From Bugulina stolonifera (taxonomy: Eukaryota > Bryozoa > Gymnolaemata > Cheilostomatida > Bugulidae), in the NCBI GenBank assembly GCA_935421135.1, contig OW285190.1:2294001-2358000 (forward strand): 64,000 nt of DNA. Reading direction: 5' to 3'. Positions 24,201 to 39,200 of the stretch are shown piece after piece. The position numbers and the translations under genes are program-made. Under the pieces are notes generated by a model. The model was not told the origin of the DNA and made no database searches. It was given only the letters and a program-made list of their open reading frames with translations. Positions within the stretch are counted from its first letter, which is position 1. Each line of letters starts with the position of its first letter.

Positions 24201-27200
24201 ACTGTCTACTAACCTTCACCTATTCTGTAAGCATATGTAGTAGATGGTAGGCACACTGCACTCTCTACACAAAAGGCATGAACTTCTGTTTAGTCACATT
24301 GCATGGCTGACGTGTACAGTGTTACACAAGTACAAATGATAGGGTTGTACATGTACCATAGCACTTTATTTCCAAATATGGAGTTATCTTCCTATTTACA
24401 GATAGGGCAGACAACTTCCTGTTGTAAAAGAAAAACTTTATCTAGACTTTTGATTGTTGCATTCCATTCCTCCAAGTTATTATGCACTGAACCATTGTTG
24501 ACGTTATTGTACTGGACATGACCTTCTCTCTCACTCACTATGCCAACCCCCTCTCTGTGATATGTAGGTGCAGACAGAGTTTGGACTAGACCCCGAGGAC
24601 ATTGACAGGGAGTTAGCCTCCCTTGATGTCAAACAGCAACAGTTAGAGGAGAGGGGACGGCAGCTGGAACAGGCCTTAAGGACAGGTAAGTCGGTCTACA
24701 GACTCTGTAGTTTATATTCCCACCCAACTTTAGGCTAATCTGTAGTGTCTAGAGCTTCTCTGACCACAGGCTATGGAATGTGGGTTACAGTTGCTCCACT
24801 GGATTAGTGAGGTGATTTTGAACAATGGCCAACTATTAAAATAATAAAATTGGTGGGAGCTGTGAGAGATGTTGATATTTAGAATAACTTATTACAATCT
24901 TGTTTTGATCAGAACGCAAATTTGCTCGATTTGCCCGAGCTAATAATAAGACCGATTCCTACATGTCGTGATGGAGACTGACGTTTCCTACATGTCGTGA
25001 TGGAGACTGACGTTTCCTACATGTCGTGATGGAGGCTGATGTTTCCTACATGTTGTGATGGAGACTGACGTTTCCTACATGTCGTGATGGAGACTGACGT
25101 TTGATAATCTGCAAGGGAACCTGTTGGTGCTCACAGCAGTATTCAGTGTTAGATTCACTATTGAAATTTATGTAGGCCTACATCCTATTAGAGACGCATT
25201 ATATGCGTATATGTTATCGGTTTCAACCTGTGAATCCCGGAAATCTCCATCTGATAATTTATCTGTATTATAATTGATGAAAAATTTAAGATTTGTCTTA
25301 CCCTGCACATATGCGTAGCCAAAGAAAGGCTCGGCTAATAATGCTATAAAGTTATTTTGAAAAGACCAAGATGGTGAATATTATCTTCCAGTAGCTATAG
25401 AAAGCGGGTGTTATTATTACTCGAGCCCAATACCACCCATTAATGTATTTTCCATGGGATCCATTGATGACATGTGGTTGCATTAGCTAACTGTATCTTA
25501 CACAGCAGTACAATTACATATGCATATGCATATTACAAGTCATATGCATGTTTTACAGTTTGCAAAAACATTAACTGTAAGCAAATGGCTCTGAAAATGT
25601 TGCATAGCATGGGTGCTACCTGTGTTCAGCCTCTGGTCAGAGAAGCTAATCACTTTATGATAAGCGTCAACTAATTTTCTGTTTGAAAGGAGCATCAGTA
25701 TTATGTTCTTCTGTTCTACTGGGAGTTGTTTTCCTTTGTTCAGGAGGGGAAAACTCTCCCTATGTGGTTTATTTCCCCATCTTCTTGCCATAGATAGTAT
25801 ATTAGACATGTAAATGTATATTATATACCTCAGCTGAGAGAGCAGCTATAGAGAGCAATGAATCAATCAATGAAGACGATGAGTTACTCACCAGTTGGTT
25901 GGAGACAGTCAATGAGAAGAACCAGCTGGTGAGGAGAGAGTCGGAGTTAATATTCATGTGAGTATCTAGTAGTCAGCAGTTAGTAGTTAGTAGTAGTATC
26001 TAGTAGTTAGTAGTCAGTAGTTAGTAGTAGTATCTAGTAGTTAGTAGTCAGTAGTTAGTAGTAGTATCTAGTAGTTAGTAGTCAGTAGTTAGTAGTAGTA
26101 TCTAGTAGTTAGTAGTCAGTAGTTAGTAGTAGTATCTAGTAGTTAGTAGTCAGTAGTTAGTAGTAGTATCTAGTAGTTAGTAGTCAGTAGTTAGTAGTAG
26201 TATCTAGTAGTCAGTAGTTAGTAGTTAGTAGTAGTATCTAGTAGTTAGTAGTTAGTAGTTAGTAGTAGTATCTAGTAGTCAGCAGTCAGCAGTTAGTAGT
26301 TAGTAGTAGTATCTAGTAGTTAGCAGTTAGTAGTCAGTAGTTAGTAGTAGTATCTAGTAGTCAGTAGTTAGTAGTTAGTAGTTAGTAGTAGTATCTAGTA
26401 GTTAGTAGTCAGTAGTTAGTAGTAGTATCTAGTAGTCAGTAGTTAGTAGTTAGTAGTAGTATCTAGTAGTTAGTAGTTAGTAGTAGTATCTAGTAGTCAG
26501 CAGTCAGCAGTTAGTAGTTAGTAGTAGTATCTAGTAGTTAGCAGTTAGTAGTCAGTAGTTAGTAGTAGTATCTAGTAGTTAGTAGTTAGTAGTTAGTAGT
26601 AGTGCTTGCTGCACGGTGTTTCGGCTTCATTCAGTTTCTCTGTTTTTGTCTTTCGGTTAAAAAACTGCGAAATCTTAAAATGCACACCGAAACCGAATGC
26701 AACGGTTCAGTATGTATCATTTTCAAAATTCAAACCGCTCCTTGCCCCTTAGCTCACCAACTTTCGATAATGGCTGGTGTTGCGAACACATGGATTCATA
26801 TTATGCTTCTTTCAATCTTCCTAATTCGATGCCATCCTTAGAATACAGACTTAGCCCAGTGATGATATGCTGTAGTTTCTTTCAATTCTGGTAGTTATGT
26901 TTGCATATTATTATAAATATGTAGTTAATATTTAATAATTGCAAATTGTTAAACAAAATGAAAATTGCCTCCATTTTTATGCTTCTTTCAATCTTTTCAA
27001 TTCAATATCATTCTTGGAATCTAGACTTGGCTCCAGCCATCATTGTCACCCAGTGATGATATAGGCTTCTGTAGTTTCACTCAATTCTAGTAATTATACC
27101 TGCATAATTATTCCAAATTATTAGTTTTCAATAATTATGATTTATTAAACAAAATAAAAAAAAAGGCCATTACATTTAAAAGCAGAAGGTGACAACTCCG

Positions 27201-30200
27201 AGAATTGAGTGGACCTGTGTTAATTTCGGTCCGATAATTTTGTTTCATGAATTTCAAAACCGAGTTAAACCGGAGGTTAATTCACATCTTTGGTTTTGTT
27301 CAGTTTTTTGGAAAATCAGATAAAAGAACTGAATGCAAGTACGAATCAAAACCATCCAGCTGCACTAGTTAGTAGTCAGCAGTGAGAAGTCAGTAGTCAG
27401 TAGCTAGTAGTTAATAGTTAGTAGCTAGTAGGCAGTAGTGTGGGCGGTTTCGATCAATTTGTGACTGTTTGAAAAAGACATATCAAAACAAGACGTTTCG
27501 AAACTGGACAGTTCAACACCGGACAGTTCGAAGCCCCTAACCCCAACCACCAGATTTCAACTAATTTTTATTTTTAATATTGGTTTTTTATTTAAATTAA
27601 TTAATTAAAATTAGTTTTCCGTGAGTTGTGTTCTTCTAAATGTAATCTACACAGTTTTGAACTGAACTTTTTCGAACTGTCCGGTTGTAAATCGTCCTGT
27701 TTTGAACTGTCTTTTTCGAAATATTCCTTTACCGGTTTTGATTTGCACTTGAATTTGGTTATTTTGCTGTATTTTAAACAACTTGAATGATACCGAATTT
27801 GTCTGCTACTGCTCAGCTTTTCCGGTTTTCCCAACTTTGGAAAAAGAGCTCGCCAATTTCATGCCCAATTTTTTGAGTTTTCAATCTCTGCTTTTACCAA
27901 TAATGACGGCCATTTTTATTTTGTTTAATAAATTTTAGTTATTTAATACTAATTATTTACAATAATAAATAATTATTAGTACTGAAAACAGTAAAACTAC
28001 AAAAAATCGACATTGTGTGAAACTAAGGCAAGGATCAAATCGAATTATAAAGATTGAACGAGGCACATTGTACATGCACATGTACGCGACACCAGCCATT
28101 ACCAAAAATGGGCACGATGAAGGGACAGATGTGATTAGAATTCATTAACTAAATAGAATCGAACCGCTGCATTCTGTTTTGGTTTATATTTTGAAATTGT
28201 GCGGTTTTTAAAGCTGGAGAAAATAAAAACTGAACACCGAAACACCATACAGTACTAGTTAATTGCTATCCGTCAGCAGTTAGTAGTCAGTAGCTAGTAG
28301 TCAGTAGTCAGTAGCAAGTAGTCAGTAGTCAGTAGCTAGTAGTCAGTAGCTAGTAGTCAGTAGTTAGTAGTCAGTAGCTAGTAGTCAGTAGCTAGTAGTC
28401 AGTAGCTAGTAGTCAGTAGCTAGTAGTCGGTAGCTAGTAGTCAGTAGCTAGTAGTCAGTAGCTAGTAGTTAGTGGCTGGTAGTCCATAGTCAATAAAACA
28501 ACTGCCCAAGATGCTCAATGATAACTACGCTTCACTTATTAACAGTTTGAAGTTATCTTGCATTGCTTTTGGAGTAAGCAATTTAAAAAACCAGGATGTT
28601 TCTTCTAGAATTTTATATATTTGAATAAAAATTCCCCGTGTTCAGATTGGAGTAAACTACATTGCGGCTAACTGCATCTCTGTTGGTTTTTGAAATGTTT
28701 TCCTCCAAATCAGTCATAGGATAACTCTAGATTAGTGAAACATTTCATCTCAGTTTTGGAAAGTTTCTAGTCAGCAGCTAATTTAGCCACTATAGTAGTT
28801 ATCCACATATAATACATTTTAATTTGGGAGTTGTCATCCTTTTCGATTCATGTTAGTCTTCGTCATACTAGCAAACTATTACTCTTCCTTCAAACTGCTA
28901 GGCTACTCCTTTTGTAGGCGTGAAGATTGAGGCCACTCTTGTAAAGATTTTCCACAGCTAGATTTTGTATCCTGTTCAAAATCCAGATTTTGGCATCTGT
29001 GAATTATTTATTTACCTGTAAATATTTGCGTGAGATTTCCCCCACGAAACCACTCAACTTGTTTTATTTGGCATCTGCCCAATCAAGATTATCATTGACA
29101 GATAATATTACTAAATTAAAAGATGTTTTTTGCCCTTTTTATTATTGTCTCATGATATAATTACAAGGGAAAAAAATTCCAACAACTTTCCAGGAACTAA
29201 AGTAAGGAATATCTTGGCACTGACTATATTAAAGTGCTTCAGTACTATCAATGGCTGGTGAGCATACCGTGTTAGTTAGCAGGATATGATACTATGTCCT
29301 GGTCCAAGATCTGGATTCTTCTAAGCATCCGTGTAACTTCTCGTAGTTTAGATGGTAATCATGGAGTAGAAACCGCAGTAATGAAAATATGAATTAGAGT
29401 TCATTATCAAATATGAGCACCAATAAAGTTTAAAACTAATCATTATTTATTTTCATGTAAGCTTTAGTCTCGACTTGTGAATTTGCGACTGTTTGAAAAT
29501 GCTAGTTAGAAACAGGATATTCTGAAACAGGCGTTTAGAAAACAACCATTTGGAAACTCTAAACCCCAAATCTCACCTTTTAGCTAATACGTATTTTTAA
29601 TATTACATTTTTTGTTTTTACTACTACTAATTTGTTGAACACTAAAAATAATCAACTTTCTATGAGTTGTGTTCTCCTAAATGTCTTTACATCTACACAG
29701 TTTCATAATGGGTGTTTTTTAAATGGACTTTTTCTCAGCGTTCTGTTTCTAACTGACATTATCGAAATGTCCCTTCACCATTTTATGTGGTGATGGTCAT
29801 ATATTATAAAATTCCATGAAAGTACTAACGATGAAATGTTTTTTCACTTGATTGGTTCTTTTATGTGTTTAGAGAATCTCACTCGGTACAGTACCGACTC
29901 GTAGTCTTCTGAAACGATTGAGGATTCGTTCATTTTTCAGAATTTTTGACTTTTACTTCTTCATTCAATCACATGTTCAAACCAACTGATGGGCAATATG
30001 GAAAGATTGAGCTGAACGTGACTGTGCCTTGGCGAATAAGATAACTCCTAACTTCTGTTTTTTTATATGAAAATTCCATCATGGCATTGTCATTCTGGAT
30101 ATATTATCATTCCTGTTCATGTTGGTTATCCAGTGTCCTACATATACATCCTGGATCTCCTTCGAAAGTCTATTATTGCATGCCTATTGTTTTGCTAATC

Positions 30201-33200
30201 CATTGTCTTTCCCTCATTAGTCACTGAGCCATTGTTGGGTCAGCTATTGTTGGCACCAGTCCATAACTTTTTGGGTTGAACCCACTATTGTTAGTTTTGG
30301 CACTGGTCCGCTACGGATGGATTATCATCACTTTTTGACCCAAAAACCGGGATTTTGGATATTATTTGTTGTGATAACCGATACAGCTGACCAACTCTGC
30401 ATGAGCCTTCATGTGAGATGTGAGTATGATATGTAATCCTCATACATTCAGCCATGTCTCGGAACTCAGGGTCAAAAGGTGTGTTGAATTTTAAAATTTT
30501 TCGATTGAGTTGTGAATAAATTTGAACTGCTAGCCTAAACATAAACCGCTGAAGATAACATGTTGTATTCAGTGTGTCTATTAGCAGCTAATTAAACAAT
30601 GAGAAATTTTTGGTTAATTTATAATTAGTAAAAAACTAAAAGTACACCAGACTGACAGCCAGTCACTGTGCAGTAGTTGACCATGTGCACCTGACAAACA
30701 CCTTGTACACTCCCAGACTGACTGTCACATGATACCCCTACTAGTCTACTAGATATATTGGTCAGCTCCTCCCACTCTGAGTCATACCCATCCGTATCAT
30801 GTTACCCACAGTGCTGCAGTATTCCTTGAAAAATACATTTTTTTGCAGCTACAGCAATTCAGCGTGCTTATTTTAAATGAATAACTAAAAGGTGTAGCTA
30901 CATGGAACTTAGTTTATTGTCCTTAGAATGGGTGTGTGTCCAGGTCTGTAGTTTCTGCTTGATTTGTTATCAACTTTGGAAAATGGTTTTAACTTTCAAT
31001 TATGTTGCAATAGGTTCTGAAAAAGAGCATTACGTAATTGTATTTACTGCTGCTGCATGGCGCCAATATGCAGGTGAAATAGAATATAACATTGAAATAT
31101 AATCCGATATGCAACTTCATATCGTTTCCTCATAGTAGTGTAATATAAGGGTGGACCTTACGTACTATTATAGGACCATGTGGGCTTAGTTAGTGATGGC
31201 CGTAGCCGCTATTAGGCGTATAAAGAGTATAAGCATAAATTTTTCCCTGTAGAGTTTGTGTGAAGTCGCCTCTACATCGGCAGTTATCCTTCATTTCGAC
31301 CCTTTTCCAGTTTTGTCAGACATGCTGGTGCTGTCAAAGTGTAGTTATTCCCATGTTGGCTGGTTGCCAGGACTGCAGTAGAGGGGAAGGAATAGGGTTT
31401 CATGAATGTAAATATATTAGAGATGATATCATCACATATTTGTGGACTTTAGCCCTGATGGATGTGTCAGTAGGTAACCGCGTGTGCCGTAGTAGTACCA
31501 TATAGCTACAGGGTTGGTAGTTCACACACATCATCTTTACTCTATACAAATACAATCATGTACACATAATTTTGGCCGTACTTTTAGTACATTATGTTTT
31601 TTCGCAAAAAATGTATTTATTTACATGACCACTTAGCTAAATAGGGGGTGAGTATAGTAAGGTGGTCATAGAAGTATATCTAGTGTTTAGTTGGCTCAGG
31701 GCACAGGTTGGTGAAGCTGTGAAGGTGAAGGTGAAGCTGTGTAGTGGTTAATCCTGCTACTCATAAATATATTTCCTTACACGATAAATATCACTTATAA
31801 ATTTGTGTTTGCATGGGTGACAACTCCCAAACCAACCTCTCTAAATACAGCGCATTGTACTAATAATATACTATAAATTTATGTATACGAGTACGTATAT
31901 ACAGTGTGTATAACTTTATATAGTTTTATATTGTAATTAGCCTATATAGTATAGGCCCTATACGTTTATGCTACTATAACATATACAATGTATATACATG
32001 TCTCTACAATGGTGTATGTTGACTGTAATATATGAGGTAATGCAACAAAATATTATGTAACACAGTGTAATAAGACAGTGTAATATAATGTAATACAGTT
32101 TAATACAACAGTGTAATATAATGTAATACGATGTGATGTAATGCGATGTGATGTAATACAATGTGATGTAATACGATGTGATGTAATACGATGTGATGTA
32201 ATACGATGTGATGTAATACGATGTGATGTAATACGATGTGATGTAATACGATGTGATGTAATACGATGTGATGTAATACGATGTGATGTAATACGATGTA
32301 ATATTACAGATCTAAGCACCATGAGCTGGAGACCAAACAGGCAGATATTGAATATGAACTGAGACAGATAATGCATAGAGCTGGTAGGTTATCACACCCT
32401 TCTATGTCTATGGGTCATGTGTGTATTATACATATACATGTACTGTATAGCATGTGCAGGTAAAGTTACTGCTATACACACGTCTCTTCAGACGGTTACC
32501 TGCATATCTCCAGGCCTGTACATTCTCTCACAGTATAATAATATAGAGCCATCTCCTCTGTCCCTCGGGTCCTATGCTCATTAACCTGTGATCCTACCAT
32601 TGTTTTACCCACTAAGGAACTCAGCTAATTAGCCTCGGTGTACTACAGGCCTAGTTGGTAGGGCTAGAGTACATCTATATTAACTCCCAAGTTTAGCTTC
32701 ATCTCCTAGGGTTTGTAAGGTAAGTTTAGATGCATGGCATGCAATACTTCGAATGGGTAAAGGGACATTTTGAAGAGACAGTTGGAAACAGGACGTTTCA
32801 CAACCGGACAGGTCGAAACTGTGTAGATTACATTTAGAAAAACACAACTCGTAGATAGTCAATTTTGATTAATTAATTAAATTAATTAAATAAAAAAATA
32901 ATACAAATAAAAATTAGTTGACATAATTATGGTGGTTGAGGGTTTTGAACTGTCCAGTTTTAAAACGTCCTGCTTTGAACTATCTTTTTTGAACAGTTGC
33001 AAATTCCACTTAGCATACTTCCAGCCAGGTGTCTCTGACTAATAAGTAACACTAACATACCACTACCCTTCCAAACAATCTTACAGCAGTGCACAAATAG
33101 GATCTTGGCAGTATATCACGTAAATAATATTATTTTTCAATAAAATTTTTCTTAGAAAATAAATTGTTGTTTGTCAACCTAACTCACTGCCTACGTCTCC

Positions 33201-36200
33201 ACAGTGGGCACACGACTCTTCTGCTGTATTCAGCTGCGCTCTGATGACCTTGACAGGGGGTGGACAGCAGAGGATGAATATAATTATATTTATTAATTAT
33301 AAATAAATAAACATGTCTGACCATTGGCCTAGCCAAAGGATCCTCAGCTCCAGCATCACAACATCCTCATACGAGTTTTGGTCTATTTTTGTCTTCATTC
33401 GATTAAGGGAGGCAATGCAAGAGTTTGGAGTTTGTATTCCTTATCTGTGAGTAACCCCCAACCTTATTGCTTTCAAGCAGTAAACCTACGTAGATCTCAG
33501 TCTATCAAAATAATGTGTTCTTCTCCAACTTTAGTTGGGGAGTGGTTGTCTGAGTGGGGAATGAACGACTGTTTCACAACTGCATTGTATTTGAGGTCCC
33601 TTACACACCTAGCGGTGCTCCTCTGTGATCTAACCATTGCTTCTTGCTTGTAGAGAATCTCAAGTCCGATGAGGATAAAAGGAGGGAAGAGGAACTGCTC
33701 AGTGAGCTGGTCAGCGTTGTCCACTCCCGAAGTCAACTGGTGGACAAGATGGACGATGAGAGAATCAGGTAATGTGCTGAAGAGTGTTCTAGTATTGTTT
33801 AGTCGGCCAGCAGCAGCACACCAGTTAGTATGTTATGTAATATGTCTGTGGTTATGTGCCACCTGAGTTAGCCTGTGGCCCCAGGTGTTGCTGAGGTGAG
33901 AGAGGCTATCATTACGTCCCGGTAATTCAGAGCTCTCTATGGACACGACTATGGTGTCTTTGTGATCTAACCTTTAGGTACAGACCAACTTGCCCAGGGC
34001 TAGCCCAAGGGGTTGTGTAGATAATATAAACCCTCGTGCTCTACACTACATTATTTAGGTCTACTTATCTGTTAGTAATATATAGTGAAAACAATATAGG
34101 TTCTCAGAAACTCAAGGTTTTATCAAGTTATCTCATCCAACTGCAAGTCAAGTTACAATTGAATTATTTTCTCGTTTAGATTAAGTTTTTGAAAGATTAA
34201 TTTGTGAGTAATTGTTCGTAAATGGTACCGGGAGTTCAAAGTTCAAAGCAAAATTTCGCTATTTACATGCAAAATCTTATAATTTCATTAATATTGTTTG
34301 TGGTTATTTCTATTCATTACCATTTACAGTTTATCTATGAAAATTCATGGTATTGAATGCTTCAACGTAATGATAAGAATCCAAAATCAAGTTACAAGCA
34401 TTTGATAGCTACATGTACATGTATATATTCAAGTATTTGATAGCTACATGTACATGTATATATTCAAGTCTTGAATAGCTACATGTACTTGTATATATTC
34501 AAGTATTTGATAGCTACATGTACATGTATATATTCAAGTCTTGAATAGCTACATGTACTTGTATATATTCAAGTATTTGATAGCTACATGTACATGTATA
34601 TATTCAAGTCTTGAATAGCTACATGTACTTGTATATATTCAAGTATTTGATAGCTACATGTACATGTATATATTCAAGTCTTGAATAGCTACATGTACTT
34701 GTATATATTCAAGTATTTGATAGCTACATGTACATGTATATATACAAGTATTTGATAGCTACATGTACATGTATATATTCAAGTATTTGATAGCTACATG
34801 TACTTGTATATATACAAGTATTTGATAGCTACATGTACTTGTATATATACAAGTATTTGATAGCTACATGTACATGTATATATTCAAGTATTTGATAGCT
34901 ACATGTACATGTATATATTCAAGTATTTGATAGCTACATGTACTTGTATATATACAAGTATTTGATAGCTACATGTACTTGTATATATACTAGTATTTGA
35001 TAGCTACATGTACATGTATATATTCAAGTATTTGATAGATACATGTACATGTATATATACAGGTATTTGATAGCTACATGTACATGTATATATTCAAGTA
35101 TTTGATATCTACATGTACATGTATTACATTATATTCAAGCATTTGATAGCTACATGTACATGTATATATTCAAGTCTTGAATCAATTTAATAAGCTACTA
35201 AATGTTGCTTGAATTAAGTGAAAGTCCTCAACTCCTGGATGAACCAACTCTGACAAGTGTATTAAAATTATAAAAGTAGTGAAATGTCTGATTTTTCTTA
35301 CAATTATTTTATTAACATGCCACTCACTAGTGAATAACATATAAACTACAAACTAGTATTATCAATGCGTAAGTGCAATAAATATTAAACAAACAAAATA
35401 CCCGTCAAGTGACTAGTTTAAGGTTGGCTGCTATGAGAAGATAACTCCTTAATAGCTTGGAATAACTCCAGAATACGACGTAGTATAACATTGGTGATGA
35501 CACAAACTCTCGCACAACGTGAACACAACCAACAACAAGCGCGGAACACACACAGTCTATCTCAAGCCTTAGAGTGCCCTGTTAGGGGTGTGTAGGGTGA
35601 GGGTGTCCCATCAGTAGTCCACGGTACGCTCTACCGGAGGGGAGATCTTATTCATTAGTTTACGCAGTATCTTTGCAGCTGAACTGGGACTCTTCAGGTG
35701 AATAATGTGGTCGGATTTTGGTTTTGAGGCTATCATAGCAACTTTGGTAAGTTCAATGTCATATCCTAGAGCCAGTACAAATATCTCTGTTCCTATAATA
35801 TATAGTTACCATGCAGTAAGTACAATATAACACATAATGATAATTATCATATAATGCAGTAATGTAATGTTCCAGCCAGCTTTCCATAAGGACAGATTTA
35901 TGACATGAGGTTTCATGTAAGTTTCAGTATATGGAGTAAGGTGAAGTATATTTTGTGTGCAATTGTAGGCATATAGTATGTACTCACCTCGATCTCTCAG
36001 CCCTCTAGACCGTACGTATAACGGCGCGATGCCCATTTCATCGTCGTTGGAGTAACCGTCGGTAGCTATAATGATTATCTTTCTGGCTGCGGGCCGCACT
36101 TTGCTAGACATTTGACGGCCCACCCTTTCCAGAGCCATTGCTAGGTGGCTCTCTGTTCTACCTAGAACATATATTACATTATTATATTGGGTAGGCTACT

Positions 36201-39200
36201 GGCTCACTGTACAAAAAATTAAATATAGCAGTTTAATAATAATACATGTATATAATAGTACAACCTCGTACGTAAATAAACTACACACTGTAGGAGAATA
36301 GATACCCAGGTCTATTCATGCCACAGTTACAGCTACATATAGCCTACAAGTATAATTATGTACAACGTAATCGGTACCCAAAAGGCTCTCTAGCATCTGA
36401 CTGTATGACCTACCATGAAATCTAGCATTCATAAAGGCTTGCCGTGTTGATTCCCTGTATTTCATATCTCCCAGCTTGAACTCTGATGTTAGGTCATCGC
36501 AGTCGGAGTATGTGTACATACCCGTCCTTATACGTGATCGGAAATCATTAATTGGCATCAGCGACACTAGGGCCTGCAATATAAGTCATACGATTACTCA
36601 TTCAGTGATTGGTGGAAACCAAGAGATACCATACGTAATTCTAGCCAATCAGGCTCTAGTCTTGGAATATGTGGGAGAGAGAGCATAACTCTGGTGAATA
36701 CTGATAGCAATGATTACTGTGTAAGGTGTAATTGGGAGTGTTGGCCTGTACTGAGTGTAGACAGCCAATGCTTTAGTTTGACAAAGAGTTGATACTATGA
36801 TTCATGAATATTCTGAAAGCGTAGGCACTTGGTAACACGAATTAAAGTGGTAGAACTAAGCTAGTGCACGTCCGATGATTTCACCAAACACAAAGGGAGG
36901 CTCTAATTAGCCGTGTTGCAGTAGCGTGGCGGAGTTAGCAGGCTTTTGATTGGTTGATTGCTGCCATGTTATCGGAAACATTGAAAATACTATGCAGCTG
37001 CCGTGTATTTCATTCCACTACAGCAATGGAATGGCTTATAACACGCTAGAATCTGACGTTGAACATGGAAATTATTCTGCGTTGACATGGTGCCAATTGG
37101 CATTGCATGTGTCAAGTAGAAAATAGGCCCACTTGATATTTAAGTGTATGAATACTTTTATTAATAATATGTTCAATATTAAGATATGCTTCCTTCAAAC
37201 TTTAAAATATGATAATTATACTAAACGCTGCAAGCTATGTAGTGTATTCACTGCTAGGTTGAACTTACGGCTATGAATGATTTTGCCATTGTGAATCCTT
37301 CATTTCTGATTCCACTGCTGGCGTCTACCAGGGCTACCAGGTCGATTTCACGGATGTCTAAATACAGAACAATACACGTGCCAAACAACATTCCCACCTC
37401 TAAGTTATATGTTTCTTATATAAAGTATACTAAGCCTATACGGCTTTTCACCTACGACTTCTCAAATACGAACATGCAGTGCTCAAGCTTATTGTGTATA
37501 GATATACTATTTTGAAACCGAATGTTACTTAGATTATAACATGGATACCAACCTTGTTTGAATATAATTTTCCTAAAGAGGCTACGATACAAAGCTCGGT
37601 ACGTGTTGTGTACGGATCTTGATGTTGCTTGCACTGATCCGTTTATGGGGACTGCAAATCCCTTGTAGAACCGGAGTTGACCTCCGCAAACGCCAACTAG
37701 AGATATCAAGAGAAACGTGTGCCACAACATGATTCTGCTACTGTGTGCGTAATGAGTTGTTTACTAAGACCTCTCAGCTTTATATAGCAATGCTGACTGT
37801 GTTCGTGATTGGCTGGTTAGCACTGCTCATTAGCCAATCAAAGAATGGCTGCCTAGTTACCAATTAGTCTGCTGCACCCTGGAGCATTACCTAATGATTC
37901 CGCTGGAAGCTGCCTTCAGTTAATCTCTCAACCCAAGATTCAACCCAAAATATTTCCCTTTCCCTTAAATGGTCGAAGTTAATGTTATTATGTAACTATT
38001 TTATTAATTAGTGTTGTGTTTGCAGGGTTTCCAACTCCTCTTCTTGCGTGTGTCTCTGTTGTCTTTGGCTGTAGTGTTTTATAGATGACTAAATTTGCTG
38101 GAATGCGCAGGTGCTCTATAATAATATTAGGTAATATTGATGCCACCCGGTGGGTAGATAGTGATGGAAATTCTACGCAATCATGTCCTTGTTTATTATT
38201 TCTTGGTCAAAGTCTAATAGAATACATTATTTGGTTTAGTTGTTATAATATATTTGGAGTTGCCTTCACTTAGAATGGATAGTTATGAGTTGTTATTCTT
38301 CATGAATGAAATTACTAAAATCAATAACTGTACTAATCAGGCTAGACAGAGCCTAATCTAATAGACTGGTCAACTGTATGGTCCCTGAACATGGACAGTC
38401 AAAGTCAAACAAAATTATCCCAACTGTCTATGGAGTGGTCATCATCTAGTTCCTCAATGGTTGACTCTGTCCACTGATAAAAATTCGATCATTTAGCTAA
38501 CTGACCACAGTGTTCCTGTGCTCTGTGTGAATATTGCCCCCTCGAGGAGGTTGGTAGCTAGGCGGTTGGTAGCTAGGCGGTTGGTAGCTAGGTGGTCGTC
38601 ACTGGTATAAGATACAAGCTGACCAGTGGTCTAGAGTCACATAGGGACTATAATATTCGTCTGTCATGGTTACTAATACGATGGTACGGTGGTACGGAAG
38701 TACGACGGTACGATGTACATGTGCATTGTAACTGGCTGGTGTGAAGTTCATAGATGCATGTATATACTTCCCCCTCTAGGGGACAACCTCAGTCAGTTAC
38801 CTACAAGCCACTATAACGCTGGTATATTTTACCTTCTGAAATAAATGCCTAAATAATAGTATTAATGACTGTGTAGTACCCACCATGAAATATGGGGTGC
38901 CCTTGTCTCTTGGAATTTAATACTCATTAGCCAGCTCTTCTGCCCATTGTACTATCTGACTGCAAGGGTCATTGACCTGTAATTAGAAACATTTAATTAA
39001 TACTAAACACAGCAATGGGAGATGAGTGACATGCTGAATAAAGTAGGTCTATATGTTGCAGGTAGTAGGTCTATAAGTTACAGGTAGTAGGTCTCTATGT
39101 TACAGGTAGTAGGTCTATATGTTACAGGTAGTAGGTCTATATGTTACAGGTAGTAGGTCTATATGTTACAGGTAGTAGGTCTATATGTTACAGGTAGTAG

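Noticed and set aside
30291..30542. 83-codon minus-strand frame, possible transposase piece
   Set aside because: No recognisable motif and no flanking inverted repeats found.
34395..35185. Regular repeats of about 35 bp that could suggest a CRISPR array
   Set aside because: The repeats are contiguous with no unique spacers, lie in an animal intron and have no cas genes nearby.
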